A program made the position numbers and the translations under genes. The notes beneath the pieces were generated by a model. The model made no database searches. It had not been told where the DNA came from and saw nothing but the letters and a program-made list of their open reading frames with translations. 52,919 nucleotides of DNA from Aquiflexum sp041751335. GTDB lineage: Bacteria > Bacteroidota > Bacteroidia > Cytophagales > Cyclobacteriaceae. Position 1 is the first letter of the stretch; the number at the start of each line of letters is the position of its first letter. The DNA is taken from assembly GCF_041751335.1 (NCBI RefSeq), contig NZ_JBGSXS010000387.1:1-52919 (forward strand). The letters run 5' to 3'. Below are positions 15,574-25,517 of this stretch, one piece after another.

Positions 15574-16923
15574 ATGAAAAGAATTTTAATACTTATCGCT
15601 CTTTTGAATGTAAATATGGGTTTTGCGCAAACACAGTTAATTCACAGGGATGCCACCATTGAAAGTATGATCTCTGAAATATCAGCCGAAAGTCTGGAAA
15701 AATATGTCAGGGACTTGGCAACATTCAGGACAAGGCACACGCTGAGTGCAGACAATTCCAATGAAGGTATCCTGGCCTCCCAAAATTATGTACTTAATCT
15801 ATTCAAATCATTTGAGGCTGATTCCAAAGGAAGGTTAACTTCCTACATAGATACATTTATCATTCCGGCTGATGGAAGGAGGATTCCCACTGACAGTAAA
15901 TTGGGGAATGTCATGGCCACGCTTAAAGGGACTGACCCTAATGATGACAGAATATTCCTGATTTCTGCTCACATAGACAGCCGTGCTTTGGATGTAATGA
16001 ATACTGAGATCGATGCTCCGGGAGCAAACGATGACGGTTCGGGAGTTGCCGCTGTGATAGAACTGGCCAAAATCATGTCCAAAAAATCATATCCTGCTAC
16101 CATTATTTTTGTGATAGTCTCCGGTGAAGAACAGGGATTAAAGGGGGCTGCATACTTGGCTGAGAAAGCCAAAAAAGAAAATTGGAATTTGGTGGCCATG
16201 CTCAATAACGACATGATAGGCAACAGCCATTCTTCACAAACCAACATCAATGACAACACCCGTGTCAGGATATTTTCTGAAGGTGTACCTGTTGCAGAAG
16301 ATGAGCAGATGGCTGCCATTAGACGCTATACCAATGGGGAAAATGACAGCAAATCCAGGCAGTTGGCGCGATACATGAAAGAAGTAGGTGAAAGATATGT
16401 GGACCAATTGGAGGTGAAATTGGTGTATAGAAATGACAGATTTCTGAGGGGTGGTGACCATACTCCTTTTGCAAGGGAAGGCTTTACAGCAATCCGGGTC
16501 TGTGAGATGAATGAAAATTATTACCACCAACACGAGAATGTCAGGATGGAAAACGGAATCCAATATGGCGATCTTCCAGAGTTTGTTGACTTTGAATATA
16601 TGAGAAAGATCACAGGGATCAATTTAGCTTCTTTGGCATACTTGGCATCAGCACCTTCAGAACCTCAAAGTGTGGGCATAGATGTCAGAAGGCTGAGTAA
16701 TACCTCTACTTTAAGATGGGAATCACCTGCCCTTGGAAAAGCTAAAGGATATTATGTTCTGATGAGAGAAACTGATTCCTCGATGTGGGAAAAGAAATTC
16801 TACACAGAAGACACAACTTTGACCATACCCTATTCAAAGGACAATTACTTCTTTGCAGTGCAGGCAGTAGGTGATGAAGGCCATGAAAGTTTAGCGGTAT
16901 TTCCACAGCCTATTACACGCTGA
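15574..16923 (+). CDS. Exported M28-family zinc aminopeptidase
   Basis: The 449-residue secreted peptidase has a signal peptide (MKRILILIALLNVNMGFAQ) and a full M28 metal site: H133 and D135 in SAHIDSR, bridging D153 in GANDDGSG, the catalytic E185 with E186 in GEEQG, D213 in NNDMIGN and the late His in GGDHTPF. The last 90 residues (SEPQSVGIDVRRLSNTST onward) look like a fibronectin-III-type beta domain with no T9SS-type sorting end seen. It would trim peptides in the periplasm or outside the cell. It stands alone on the plus strand between minus-strand genes. Confidence 0.93.
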   Translation: MKRILILIALLNVNMGFAQTQLIHRDATIESMISEISAESLEKYVRDLATFRTRHTLSADNSNEGILASQNYVLNLFKSFEADSKGRLTSYIDTFIIPADGRRIPTDSKLGNVMATLKGTDPNDDRIFLISAHIDSRALDVMNTEIDAPGANDDGSGVAAVIELAKIMSKKSYPATIIFVIVSGEEQGLKGAAYLAEKAKKENWNLVAMLNNDMIGNSHSSQTNINDNTRVRIFSEGVPVAEDEQMAAIRRYTNGENDSKSRQLARYMKEVGERYVDQLEVKLVYRNDRFLRGGDHTPFAREGFTAIRVCEMNENYYHQHENVRMENGIQYGDLPEFVDFEYMRKITGINLASLAYLASAPSEPQSVGIDVRRLSNTSTLRWESPALGKAKGYYVLMRETDSSMWEKKFYTEDTTLTIPYSKDNYFFAVQAVGDEGHESLAVFPQPITR

Positions 16924-17006
16924 AATGGTGACAGGCAAATCCTAGTATAATGTTAATTCTAATATTTAAAGGTTATCACCATCGCAAAAAGATTCAAGTT
17001 ATCCTT

Positions 17007-17030
17007 CTTTGCGTCTTTGCGTCTCTGCGG
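17007..17030. repeat. Tandem octamer CTTTGCGT repeat
   Basis: Three consecutive octamers read CTTTGCGT, CTTTGCGT and CTCTGCGG in the gap between the convergent M28 and tamL genes. The motif CTTTGCGTCTTTGCGTCTCTGCG is one I know as a frequent intergenic element of Bacteroidota and other phyla. Its function is unknown. Confidence 0.6.
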
Positions 17031-17061
17031 GAAAGATTGTCAATTCATCTTTAACATAGCA

Positions 17062-19380
17062 CTAGAAAGGATATCCTATCGCAAAATTAAGGATCATATT
17101 CTGTCTTCTCCAGTCACCGTCCCCGAAATTGAAACTTTGAAGCCACCTTTTATTTTCCAACTCCCAAGGTTTTCGGACCGGAATTGCAAGGTCAAAGCGC
17201 AAAACGAACAATTGGATATCAATCCGCAAACCGAAACCAGTTCCAACTCCCAATTCCTTAGCCCATTCGGATGAAAATTTTCCTCTACCTTTATTTGGGT
17301 CCACGTCACTAACAAGTGCCGGATTTTCATTGTACAACCAAACGTTACCCGCATCAACAAAAAAAGCACCTTTTAGATATTTATTAAAGGGAAACCTATA
17401 TTCCATGTTTCCTTCCAAACGGATATCACCTGCCTGATCAAAAAACCCTCCTGCATCAGCCCCTAAAGGTCGATAGGTGCCCGGTCCCAAAGACCTGATT
17501 CTGAATGCCCTGACACTCCTCGGACCACCAGCAAAAAATTGCTTCACAAATGGCAGAGAGGAAGAATTTCCCAATGGAACCCCCAATCCCGAAAACAGCC
17601 TTGTCACAAATACTTTTTCCTGGGTGAATTTATGATAATACCTCAGGTCAAATTCTCCTTTTAGATATTGAGCATATTCCAGTCCGAATACAAACCCGGG
17701 ATTTTTTGAATCCAGGATGGTATTGATCCCCTTAAATAAATTGCCTGCAAAATCCACCGTGGTCGCAAAAAAGATGGCGTTCTTTTTTTCAGTATCCACC
17801 AATTGGTTGAAATTAAAAGTATAATTCATTCCTGAAATAAACTGCTGTTCAAAACTTCTCCTCAGAAACGTATTGGAGTTCAGAATTTCTTCAAACCTCG
17901 GAGTTGTTCTTGCCAAGTTTACCACACTGAGACTGATTGGATTAAATTCATGGTAAACATACCTGTTGACAGTCCACAAATATCCAAATGAGGCATTATA
18001 TGAATTGAGCACGTAAAGGTCTGTTCTGTTTTGATATTCAAATCCTGTACTTATTTTGGTTTTGGGAATTGAATATTGAAACCTGTTATTCACAGGTCCG
18101 GGAAATATCACCCTAGGGAAAATCAAAGAACCCTGCAATCCCAATTCTATAGACCTTAAACCTTCTCTGTCACCAGCCAATATCTGTTGTTCATATCCGA
18201 ATTTGGTCGTAAAAGTCAACAACTCACCCCCATGAAAAAGATTCCTATTCTGGAAACTCAACAACAATGCAGGCCCGACAAAACTATTAGATTTGGTCAC
18301 GCCCTGGATTTCCGCCCTTAAGGACCTCTTGCTGAGCGGAGAAAGTAAAATCTTTGCATCCAAGGAATAGGTACCATCTTCTAATCTCACTGTATCTGTT
18401 TGATCAAATGAAATATTGACATATCTGAAATTACCAATGGAAGAAAGTCTGTTGGAAGTCAGCCTAGATGTTCGGGGATTATACTTTGTTCCTTCTTTGA
18501 AGAGAATATATTGTTCTAAAAGATGCGGCTTGAAGACCTTCCCTTCCTGTATGATATCGATTCCATTTATTGTAACTGTATCTGCATCAGTGGTATCTTC
18601 ATTGAGGGCATAGTTGGGAAAAACATTGATATGCTCTATGGTATAAGGGTATGTGGATTTGGCCGGGGTGTTGCTTTTGAGTCTAAGGTATAAGTCAAAT
18701 TTCCTATCTTCATAATGGTTGGTATCTGCCTCAAAAATGAGGAGGTCAGGATTAAAATTGTAATAACCTTTGGACTTGAGTTGGGAGTCTATCCTTTCCC
18801 TTTCTTCTTTCAGGGCGTCCAGATCGAGCTTTGTTCCTTTTGTCAGTAAAGTTTTGTCAAAGTCGTTGGCTATTTCCCGAATAACCTCCAATGTATCCCC
18901 GAGCAATTCTATAGTTTCCAGACGATATGGTTCTCCAAATTCCAAGGAATATTTGATACTGGAAAAATCCTCCTTTTCTTGGACCTCATATTTATACAGG
19001 GCATAAAAGTAGCCTTTGTTTTCCAATCTGTTCGTAAGGATATTTCCGGTCCTTTCAGGCTGAACATCGCTGAGATACACAGGCTTTTCACCTATTTTTT
19101 TTTTCAGAAATCTATTAATAAAACCCGGTTTTTCTTTACTTCCTTTATAGTGAGCCCACAGTCCAAATCGGACTCCTAAAATCTTACTGTTGGGGTCGGG
19201 TTTGATCAATGGTTCAAGGTCATTTTCCAAAGCAGAAAGTTCACGCTTAGGCAAATCTGCATCCAAGACCAATTCTGCTCCAGTGTATAGACTTTCTCCT
19301 TCCGGAATGAACTTCTTCACTCCGCACGATGGCACCGTGATGAGGAAGACCAAGTACAGTATGGCATATTTATTATCCAT
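17062..19380 (-). CDS. tamL: TamL: BamA/TamA-family outer-membrane lipoprotein
   Basis: The 772-residue protein is an Omp85-type translocation and assembly module subunit. It starts with a lipoprotein signal (LVFLITVPSC|GVKK, C19), then POTRA-like domains (about 100-330) and a 16-strand barrel ending IGYPF. The barrel contains the Omp85 lid-lock motif as VRAFR in GGPRSVRAFRIRSLGPG, followed by GNMEYRFPF. In Bacteroidota the TamA partner is usually a lipoprotein, called TamL. It lies 21 bases downstream of tamB and would act with it in moving lipids or proteins to the outer membrane. Length is normal. Confidence 0.93.
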   Translation of the reverse strand: MDNKYAILYLVFLITVPSCGVKKFIPEGESLYTGAELVLDADLPKRELSALENDLEPLIKPDPNSKILGVRFGLWAHYKGSKEKPGFINRFLKKKIGEKPVYLSDVQPERTGNILTNRLENKGYFYALYKYEVQEKEDFSSIKYSLEFGEPYRLETIELLGDTLEVIREIANDFDKTLLTKGTKLDLDALKEERERIDSQLKSKGYYNFNPDLLIFEADTNHYEDRKFDLYLRLKSNTPAKSTYPYTIEHINVFPNYALNEDTTDADTVTINGIDIIQEGKVFKPHLLEQYILFKEGTKYNPRTSRLTSNRLSSIGNFRYVNISFDQTDTVRLEDGTYSLDAKILLSPLSKRSLRAEIQGVTKSNSFVGPALLLSFQNRNLFHGGELLTFTTKFGYEQQILAGDREGLRSIELGLQGSLIFPRVIFPGPVNNRFQYSIPKTKISTGFEYQNRTDLYVLNSYNASFGYLWTVNRYVYHEFNPISLSVVNLARTTPRFEEILNSNTFLRRSFEQQFISGMNYTFNFNQLVDTEKKNAIFFATTVDFAGNLFKGINTILDSKNPGFVFGLEYAQYLKGEFDLRYYHKFTQEKVFVTRLFSGLGVPLGNSSSLPFVKQFFAGGPRSVRAFRIRSLGPGTYRPLGADAGGFFDQAGDIRLEGNMEYRFPFNKYLKGAFFVDAGNVWLYNENPALVSDVDPNKGRGKFSSEWAKELGVGTGFGLRIDIQLFVLRFDLAIPVRKPWELENKRWLQSFNFGDGDWRRQNMILNFAIGYPF

Positions 19381-19401
19381 ATTTTAATTTAATGTTTTTT
19401 C

Positions 19402-22400
19402 TTAGTCAATCTCCGTATCTTCTTGTTCTGCACTCTCTTCTTCTGTGACTGCTTCCTGTTTAGGAGCTCTTCTCCATAATTCCTTAAATGCATTGAATTC
19501 TTTATTGAAGATAAATGCAATACCTGTGACGATCAGCTGACCATCTATCACAGATTCAAATTGGTTTTTCCTGAATGCTTTAGCCCTCCATTGCCCGCGG
19601 TTGTCCAACAAATATTCCACACTGACATCTCCAAACAATGCATCTCCCTGGTTTACCTCTTGGCTGCCGCCTTCAACATCCACCTGTCCCCCTACAGAAA
19701 TCACCAATCTATCATCCAACAAGCGCTGTTGGGCAGCAACGTTTAGTTGAGTCCGGTCACCAGGTCCGTCCGATTGGCCACCTGTATAAGTGTCCAAGCC
19801 AAAATCGACTGAGAATCCCGTGTCCCCAAAAAATTTGTCCGACAATGCATTGAGTTGGGAGGAAAGGACCTGACTGACACTCGACCGGGCAAGACTGACA
19901 GAGCCGCCGGAAGTACCATCATTACCCATGACCGGAAAAAACTGATTCAGCACCAGCAAGGCAAAAACCTGCTTGATCAGCTCATCATCCTGTTCGTTTA
20001 CCTGCTGAATCATACCGTAAACATTACCCCCAAAAGTTCCTCTCTCCTGCTCCGCCATATCTAGTTCAAAGGAAATCTCAGGTTTCATCATTTCTCCATC
20101 AATATTGAGATAAACCATAAAATTAGCCACCTGTCTGAATTGTCCTCTGGTTTCACTGCCGCTCAGTTGGGCCTGCATGAGTTCAGCAGCAGAAGTACGC
20201 ACATTATAAATCGCGGTAAGATCTAATCTAGCATCTATTGGATCTCCGTTCCAGACTACAGAGCTTCCCTCCCTCAATTCAAATCTTCTGTTGACCAAAC
20301 CAAATAGGTTCAATTCATAATGACCGCTTTTTACCTCATACCTTCCTGAAAGGGAAATATCACCATTAGGATTCATCAACATATTGAGATCAGCCTCACC
20401 TTGAAGCCTAAGATTGTCCCCTGTACTTTCATCCACAATCAGGTTGAAAACAGATTCGGGATCTACCTGCAAGTTGGCCTTGACATCATAGCCAATAATT
20501 CCTTTGGTCGAAATATCCGTTTCTCTTTGGTATAGAAGATCATAAGGGTCTTCATGATTGACAAAGATAACCACTCCGGTCCGTTCGATCAGATCCAATT
20601 GGTCTTCAGGAACAACAAATGTAATATTGGACTCTTTATTCATTCTCAATTTCACGTTGACTTCCGGAATACTCATCGACCCTCCCACTGTCATGTCCAT
20701 GTCAACATTTGCCTTTCCATAAAACAGGTCATTATCCGCTTGGGTGGAATTCATGACCTGAAAGCTTTTGGTAACAAGCTTAAGATCAAAACCTACATCT
20801 GTGAAATCATCTGTCAGAATTTTTCCATCGATCAAAAAATCGTTTCCGTTTGCATCTTTGATGTTGAACTTGTTAAACGTAAGCCCTGAGTTATCTATAT
20901 TTATTTTTTCTTCAGGCAAAAGAAACGAAGTATTGAAATCTGATAAAAGAAACCCTGCCTCTTTGAAAAACATTTCTCCTTTATAGTCAGGCTCCTGGAC
21001 ACTTCCGCCTAACTTAATATTTCCCGAAATAATCCCTTTTCCATTTCGGACGACTCCATCGCTTAAATTTTCCAATAATGACATTTGAAAGACATGTAGA
21101 TCAAGGTCAAGGTCAAGATTTGAACTGACTGAATCGGCCTCAAAGGTACCCACCAGGTCAAGGTCTATACCTCCTTCTTTAAGTGAAAGGTTAAAGTCAT
21201 ATTCTTCCAAAGTTTTTGCTTTGGCTTCCAAGGATAGTTTACCCAATGGTATTTCGAAAACCTCCATTTCCCGTATTTCAAGATCAGCCAATAGGCCCAT
21301 GGCATCAAAAGGGTTTTCCACAATCAACTCCCCATTGGCAATGCCTTTTACCAATGGATCACCGGGGTTCAAAAATCCCAAAAGTGTTCTCAATCTAAAA
21401 TCCTTAAAAATCAGTCCAAAATGCTCTGCTTCAATATCATTTAACTCATTTGTAAAAGCAAGTGATTGATCTTCTCTCGAAAAGGTGAATTCCCTGAAAT
21501 TCAGGAATTTTGGACCATAGGTCACCAAATTGTCTTCAGGGATTGACCATTCTCTTGAATTAAGGATCAGTCCTTTTGGATCCACATGAAAGGCAAGCGT
21601 GTCTCCCGATAACCTTAATTCAGCAAATAACTGCATCACTTTGGACGTATCACTTCTGGAGATAAAGCCAAAATCAAGAATATTATTGTCATATTCCACC
21701 AATATATTGGTTTCACCCATATTGACCGGGCCAACGACAATGTTCTGAAATCCCGCATCCAATTTCAAGGTGGAGCTGTCTCCTCTGATATCGATTCTAA
21801 AAGTATCCAGTTCGACATCTGTATATCGAACCTTTGAAACAAATACATTAGACTTTAATTTTTGGGCCTCTGAATCAAATGAAAGGTCCAAATAAACCGT
21901 ATCCAAATCTTCAATTCCGGCCACCAAAAGTTGATCTATAAATGGAGTGGGGTGAAACCTGAAATCTGCTTTAACTGTGATGTCGGTTACTTCATGGTCT
22001 CCAACTTCCTGCGCTATCAATTCCTGGAAATAGTTTTCCATGGACATGGAGATATCCGCTACCGAACCAGTTGCCTGAAAACTTCCGACCAGAAAATCTG
22101 ATTTGATCTTAAATTCTGAAGATTTAGGCGCCAATGCTGCATGTAATTCAATATTTCCTAGAGGATATGACGCCCTGTTGTAATTGAAACCCCCCTCCTC
22201 AATACTCATATTTGCCACAAAATCATCGAACGCTCCTTCCATTGAAGCGATGATTTTCATCTTGGCATTGATATTCTGTTTGGTCAGCCCAAATGCAGCT
22301 GTTTGGAATTGCCGTAAATCCAAAACAAAATCGATTTCAGGATTAATGGTATCCAGTTTGGCTTTCAGATCCAAATCAAAGTCCAATACCTCATTTTGAA

Positions 22401-24435
22401 ATCCTAAGTCAAGTTCCGCAATTCCATCCTTAGCCACTACAGAAAATCCCAAATCCGAAAAATCATGACCTTCCCAGATCAAACTGTCAATTTCCATTGT
22501 CATCAAACCATCCAGATCACTCAGTTCAGTACCTGAACCTTTAATCTCAGTTACCAAAGAAATCGGTCTTAGTTTGGGGAGATTCATGATTTTACCCAGA
22601 TCCAGTTGATCCAAAGCCAAAGTGGAATTTAAAAAATATGTTTTGTTGTCTTTGAAGTCAACCTTAAAAGCTACATCTCCATCAGATGTATTTAATAAAA
22701 CATCTGCAATCATTTCATTCAACCCTCCTTTTGCATTTGCTTCCAGGTGTATTTCTTCAGGGATATTATAATCCAATTCCCCTAAAAAAGGATCGATTAC
22801 CTCGGCCTTTGTAACAAAAACCATTTCGGTAAGGTCAATTTTGATTTTCTCTGAATTAAGATAATTTGACAAATCAGCTGATCGAATATTCAATGATGTA
22901 TGTTCGCCGTATTTCAGGTTTAATTTTGGAATGAAAAGGTTCTTAATATCTCCCTTAACCTGACCGCTTGCAACAAGACCATTTTTAACCAACTCTCTGA
23001 AATACAGCTCTTTATTCAATTCAGGTACAAAAAACAATGCTTCTGAGACATCAGTATTGAACCCATTGATTGAGAGATTAAATTCAGCGTTTTCAGGATT
23101 GTCGATCAATCCTGCCAAAGTTTGATATTTCAGGAATAAATCTGCTCTTAATTCCGATTTTGCAGTTTTCAGGAGAAAAGATTCTATATCCAGGTTTTGA
23201 TCGGTGATTGATAATTTTGTGGAAAACTGATCCAATAAAAGCCCGCTTCCTTCTCTAAAGGAAATCTGATCAATTTGAGCTTTTGCACTATTTTCCTTTA
23301 ATAATAGGCTGCGGACAGAAAAATTAAGGTCTTGCAGATTTATGGCATCTGGGTTAAATGAGCCGTTTTTTACTTCCGCCCCTGACTGAATATAATCAAA
23401 ACCGATATTTTCAAGATCAATCGACCCAATCTCTACCCACCAATCAGGCCATTCAAATGATCCTGATGACGGTTCATCTACTACAATTGGTTCATCCAAA
23501 TTCTCATCCTCTTCCATTTTCAGAGAAATATTCGAATTTGTCAAAGTAAAGGCTTCCAATAATATCTTTTGTTCCTCCAGATTGGCTTCTGGAAGTGACA
23601 ACAATAAGTCATCCAAATAAATAATGGTATGTAGGCCATCAGGAACAGATCGATAATCAAGATTGGTTTTTAGAATCTGAAATTTATCAAGAACCAGCAA
23701 AGGCAAAGGCAACTCTGATGATGTTTCGGGCTCCTCACTTTCCGGAAATGCTTTGGCCTGCAGATAAATGATATTTGCTTCTTCAATCAGAAACTCCTCG
23801 ATCCCATAATTCATTTTGTTCAGGTCAAGATGATCTATGTTCAGGTGAATTCTCTTCCATGAGGCATTTGCCTCGATTCCCGATAATTGATCATCATATT
23901 TCAAGTCAAAATCTATCAGATTCACCGGACCTATGGACAATTGTGGGAAAGGATTGGGATCCCTTTCTTCTATAAATTCCTTACTTTCCTCAGACTCAGA
24001 AATAAAGGCTTCCATTAAAAAATCGAAGTTGAAAACCTCATTAACACTGTCTCTTTTAACATTTGCAGTGAATCCTTCCCATTCAAGCTTGGATACAAAT
24101 ATATTCCCATTATTAATCAGTGGCCAAAATGCGAGACCTGTTTCCAGCTTTTTGGAATAAATAAGCGTATCTGCATTCCGATCTTCCATGTAAAGCCCTT
24201 CCAGATACAGATCACCTTTAAAGGTTATAAATAGCCTGTCTATGCCAATATGCGTATTTGTTTTATTGGAAACATAAGAGGTGGCTTTCTGAATAATTAT
24301 ATTTTGCCCCCAAGGACTTCTTACAAACAAAATTGTGATCACCAATAAAAGCAACAACACTCCTATGGTAATTCCCAAAATTTTGAAAAATTTCTTTATA
24401 AACTTTTTGATAGATTTGTGATTTTTACTGGTCAA
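19402..24435 (-). CDS. tamB: TamB-domain translocation/assembly protein
   Basis: This 1677-residue protein is anchored by one N-terminal helix (ILGITIGVLLLLLVITILFV, about residues 19-38). It then runs as an enormous beta-helical groove of short beta strands, as in AsmA/TamB (DUF490) proteins that bridge inner and outer membranes and carry phospholipid. The C-terminal TamB domain is clear: SGRYEVKSGHYELNLFG, GDPIDARLDLTAIYNVRTSA, FGLDTYTGG and the final barrel-docking IVTGIAFIFNKEF, then an acidic tail. The only start possible is TTG at 24435: an in-frame TGA lies immediately before it and no ATG comes before the membrane anchor. It heads an operon with tamL. Confidence 0.93.
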   Translation of the reverse strand: MTSKNHKSIKKFIKKFFKILGITIGVLLLLLVITILFVRSPWGQNIIIQKATSYVSNKTNTHIGIDRLFITFKGDLYLEGLYMEDRNADTLIYSKKLETGLAFWPLINNGNIFVSKLEWEGFTANVKRDSVNEVFNFDFLMEAFISESEESKEFIEERDPNPFPQLSIGPVNLIDFDLKYDDQLSGIEANASWKRIHLNIDHLDLNKMNYGIEEFLIEEANIIYLQAKAFPESEEPETSSELPLPLLVLDKFQILKTNLDYRSVPDGLHTIIYLDDLLLSLPEANLEEQKILLEAFTLTNSNISLKMEEDENLDEPIVVDEPSSGSFEWPDWWVEIGSIDLENIGFDYIQSGAEVKNGSFNPDAINLQDLNFSVRSLLLKENSAKAQIDQISFREGSGLLLDQFSTKLSITDQNLDIESFLLKTAKSELRADLFLKYQTLAGLIDNPENAEFNLSINGFNTDVSEALFFVPELNKELYFRELVKNGLVASGQVKGDIKNLFIPKLNLKYGEHTSLNIRSADLSNYLNSEKIKIDLTEMVFVTKAEVIDPFLGELDYNIPEEIHLEANAKGGLNEMIADVLLNTSDGDVAFKVDFKDNKTYFLNSTLALDQLDLGKIMNLPKLRPISLVTEIKGSGTELSDLDGLMTMEIDSLIWEGHDFSDLGFSVVAKDGIAELDLGFQNEVLDFDLDLKAKLDTINPEIDFVLDLRQFQTAAFGLTKQNINAKMKIIASMEGAFDDFVANMSIEEGGFNYNRASYPLGNIELHAALAPKSSEFKIKSDFLVGSFQATGSVADISMSMENYFQELIAQEVGDHEVTDITVKADFRFHPTPFIDQLLVAGIEDLDTVYLDLSFDSEAQKLKSNVFVSKVRYTDVELDTFRIDIRGDSSTLKLDAGFQNIVVGPVNMGETNILVEYDNNILDFGFISRSDTSKVMQLFAELRLSGDTLAFHVDPKGLILNSREWSIPEDNLVTYGPKFLNFREFTFSREDQSLAFTNELNDIEAEHFGLIFKDFRLRTLLGFLNPGDPLVKGIANGELIVENPFDAMGLLADLEIREMEVFEIPLGKLSLEAKAKTLEEYDFNLSLKEGGIDLDLVGTFEADSVSSNLDLDLDLHVFQMSLLENLSDGVVRNGKGIISGNIKLGGSVQEPDYKGEMFFKEAGFLLSDFNTSFLLPEEKINIDNSGLTFNKFNIKDANGNDFLIDGKILTDDFTDVGFDLKLVTKSFQVMNSTQADNDLFYGKANVDMDMTVGGSMSIPEVNVKLRMNKESNITFVVPEDQLDLIERTGVVIFVNHEDPYDLLYQRETDISTKGIIGYDVKANLQVDPESVFNLIVDESTGDNLRLQGEADLNMLMNPNGDISLSGRYEVKSGHYELNLFGLVNRRFELREGSSVVWNGDPIDARLDLTAIYNVRTSAAELMQAQLSGSETRGQFRQVANFMVYLNIDGEMMKPEISFELDMAEQERGTFGGNVYGMIQQVNEQDDELIKQVFALLVLNQFFPVMGNDGTSGGSVSLARSSVSQVLSSQLNALSDKFFGDTGFSVDFGLDTYTGGQSDGPGDRTQLNVAAQQRLLDDRLVISVGGQVDVEGGSQEVNQGDALFGDVSVEYLLDNRGQWRAKAFRKNQFESVIDGQLIVTGIAFIFNKEFNAFKELWRRAPKQEAVTEEESAEQEDTEID

Positions 24436-24749
24436 TCAATCTCAAATATAAGGCTTATAGACCTATATAAACGAAGAACATCTATAAAGTGTAGGCTGAA
24501 CCTTTTATTTTAATATTTTTCAGATTAAAATTAAAAATATTTTATCCTGAGATCAAATCCTGCAAAATAAGAACCAAATTAGGTAAGATTGGTTATAGCA
24601 TTTTGAAAAGCTTTTTTATAATTCACTGAGCCATTGATGGTATTATGCTAACATCATCAGTATTTTAACAAATCATTACCATTTTCAAATGAATCTATTT
24701 ATTAATCTGGGAAATTTAATTTTGTAAGTGGAATTAAAATCTGATTGTT
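24436..24749. other. AT-rich intergenic region between tamB and a small membrane gene
   Basis: The 314-base divergent gap carries the promoter regions of both neighbours. It has an imperfect AT-only inverted repeat (AATATTTTT 24512-24520 with AAAAATATT 24534-24542) and a -7-like TAATTTTG at 24717-24724 pointing to the gene at 24750. No open frame or RNA gene is visible. Confidence 0.5.
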
Positions 24750-24980
24750 ATGGATATATTCTTTAGTTTATTGTTTTTGTTGGTTACTTACTTCATGACT
24801 TCGGTTGCGTTGTTACAGGTTTACATCCCTGGAGGCATCAGATCCTTTAAAGAAAACGAGGGTAGAATTCAGCGTTTTATTGAATACAAAAAAATAATGG
24901 GAATCAGTTTTGTTATTGCCTGTTGCCTATCGGGTATCATGTTTTATTACTTTATTTATCCTGTCTATCAAGTAATCTGA
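24750..24980 (+). CDS. Small two-helix membrane protein
   Basis: This 76-residue protein has a first transmembrane helix at about residues 3-22 (FFSLLFLLVTYFMTSVALL), a polar loop with KENEGRIQRFIEYKK and a second helix at about 49-70. I do not recognise a family. A TAATTTTG box 25 bases upstream and a good ATG support it as a real gene. It lies on the same strand as, but 88 bases before, a GNAT gene. Confidence 0.6.
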   Translation: MDIFFSLLFLLVTYFMTSVALLQVYIPGGIRSFKENEGRIQRFIEYKKIMGISFVIACCLSGIMFYYFIYPVYQVI

Positions 24981-25067
24981 AGATTTTGCCTTTCCCTTTT
25001 AGAGAAATCAATTTTTTTCTTCATTTTTCCGTAGAATTTATTGTTTTATATCAAAGACCCAAAACCC

Positions 25068-25517
25068 ATGGACTATATTATCAGACCTTGTGAAGAAAAA
25101 GACTTGCCTGAATTGGTAAAGTTGAGTGCTGCCCATGCCCAATATGAAAGGGCAGAATATTCGCCTGAAGGCAAAGAAGAAGGACTTAGAAATGCAATTT
25201 TTGGTACCAATAAAGTATTGAACTGCTGGATGGTTGAAATCAACGGTAAAGTGGAAGGTTTTACTTCATATACCATAGATTTTTCTACATGGGATGCAGC
25301 ACCCTTTCTTTATATGGATTGTCTGTACCTCAGCGAAGTATGTAGAGGAAAAGGAATTGGGACTGATATTATGGATAGAATCAGAAAAGTAGCTAAGGAT
25401 AAAAATTGTGTCAATATCCAGTGGCAAACGCCTGAATATAACGCCATGGCCATCAAATTTTATGTAGGGTTAGGCAGTATCGGAAAACAAAAGATGAGAT
25501 TCTTTATGGAGCCTTAA
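25068..25517 (+). CDS. GNAT-family N-acetyltransferase
   Basis: The 149-residue protein opens MDYIIRPCEEKDLPELVKL and has the acetyl-CoA loop CRGKGIGTDIMDRIRKVAKD and the closing YNAMAIKFYVGLGS of GNAT enzymes. It resembles diamine/aminoglycoside-type GNATs by its early AHAQYE segment, but the substrate is not predictable. ATG 25068 is preferred to an upstream in-frame TTG at 25041. Its end overlaps the tail of the convergent membrane-protein gene by 14 bases. Confidence 0.9.
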   Translation: MDYIIRPCEEKDLPELVKLSAAHAQYERAEYSPEGKEEGLRNAIFGTNKVLNCWMVEINGKVEGFTSYTIDFSTWDAAPFLYMDCLYLSEVCRGKGIGTDIMDRIRKVAKDKNCVNIQWQTPEYNAMAIKFYVGLGSIGKQKMRFFMEP

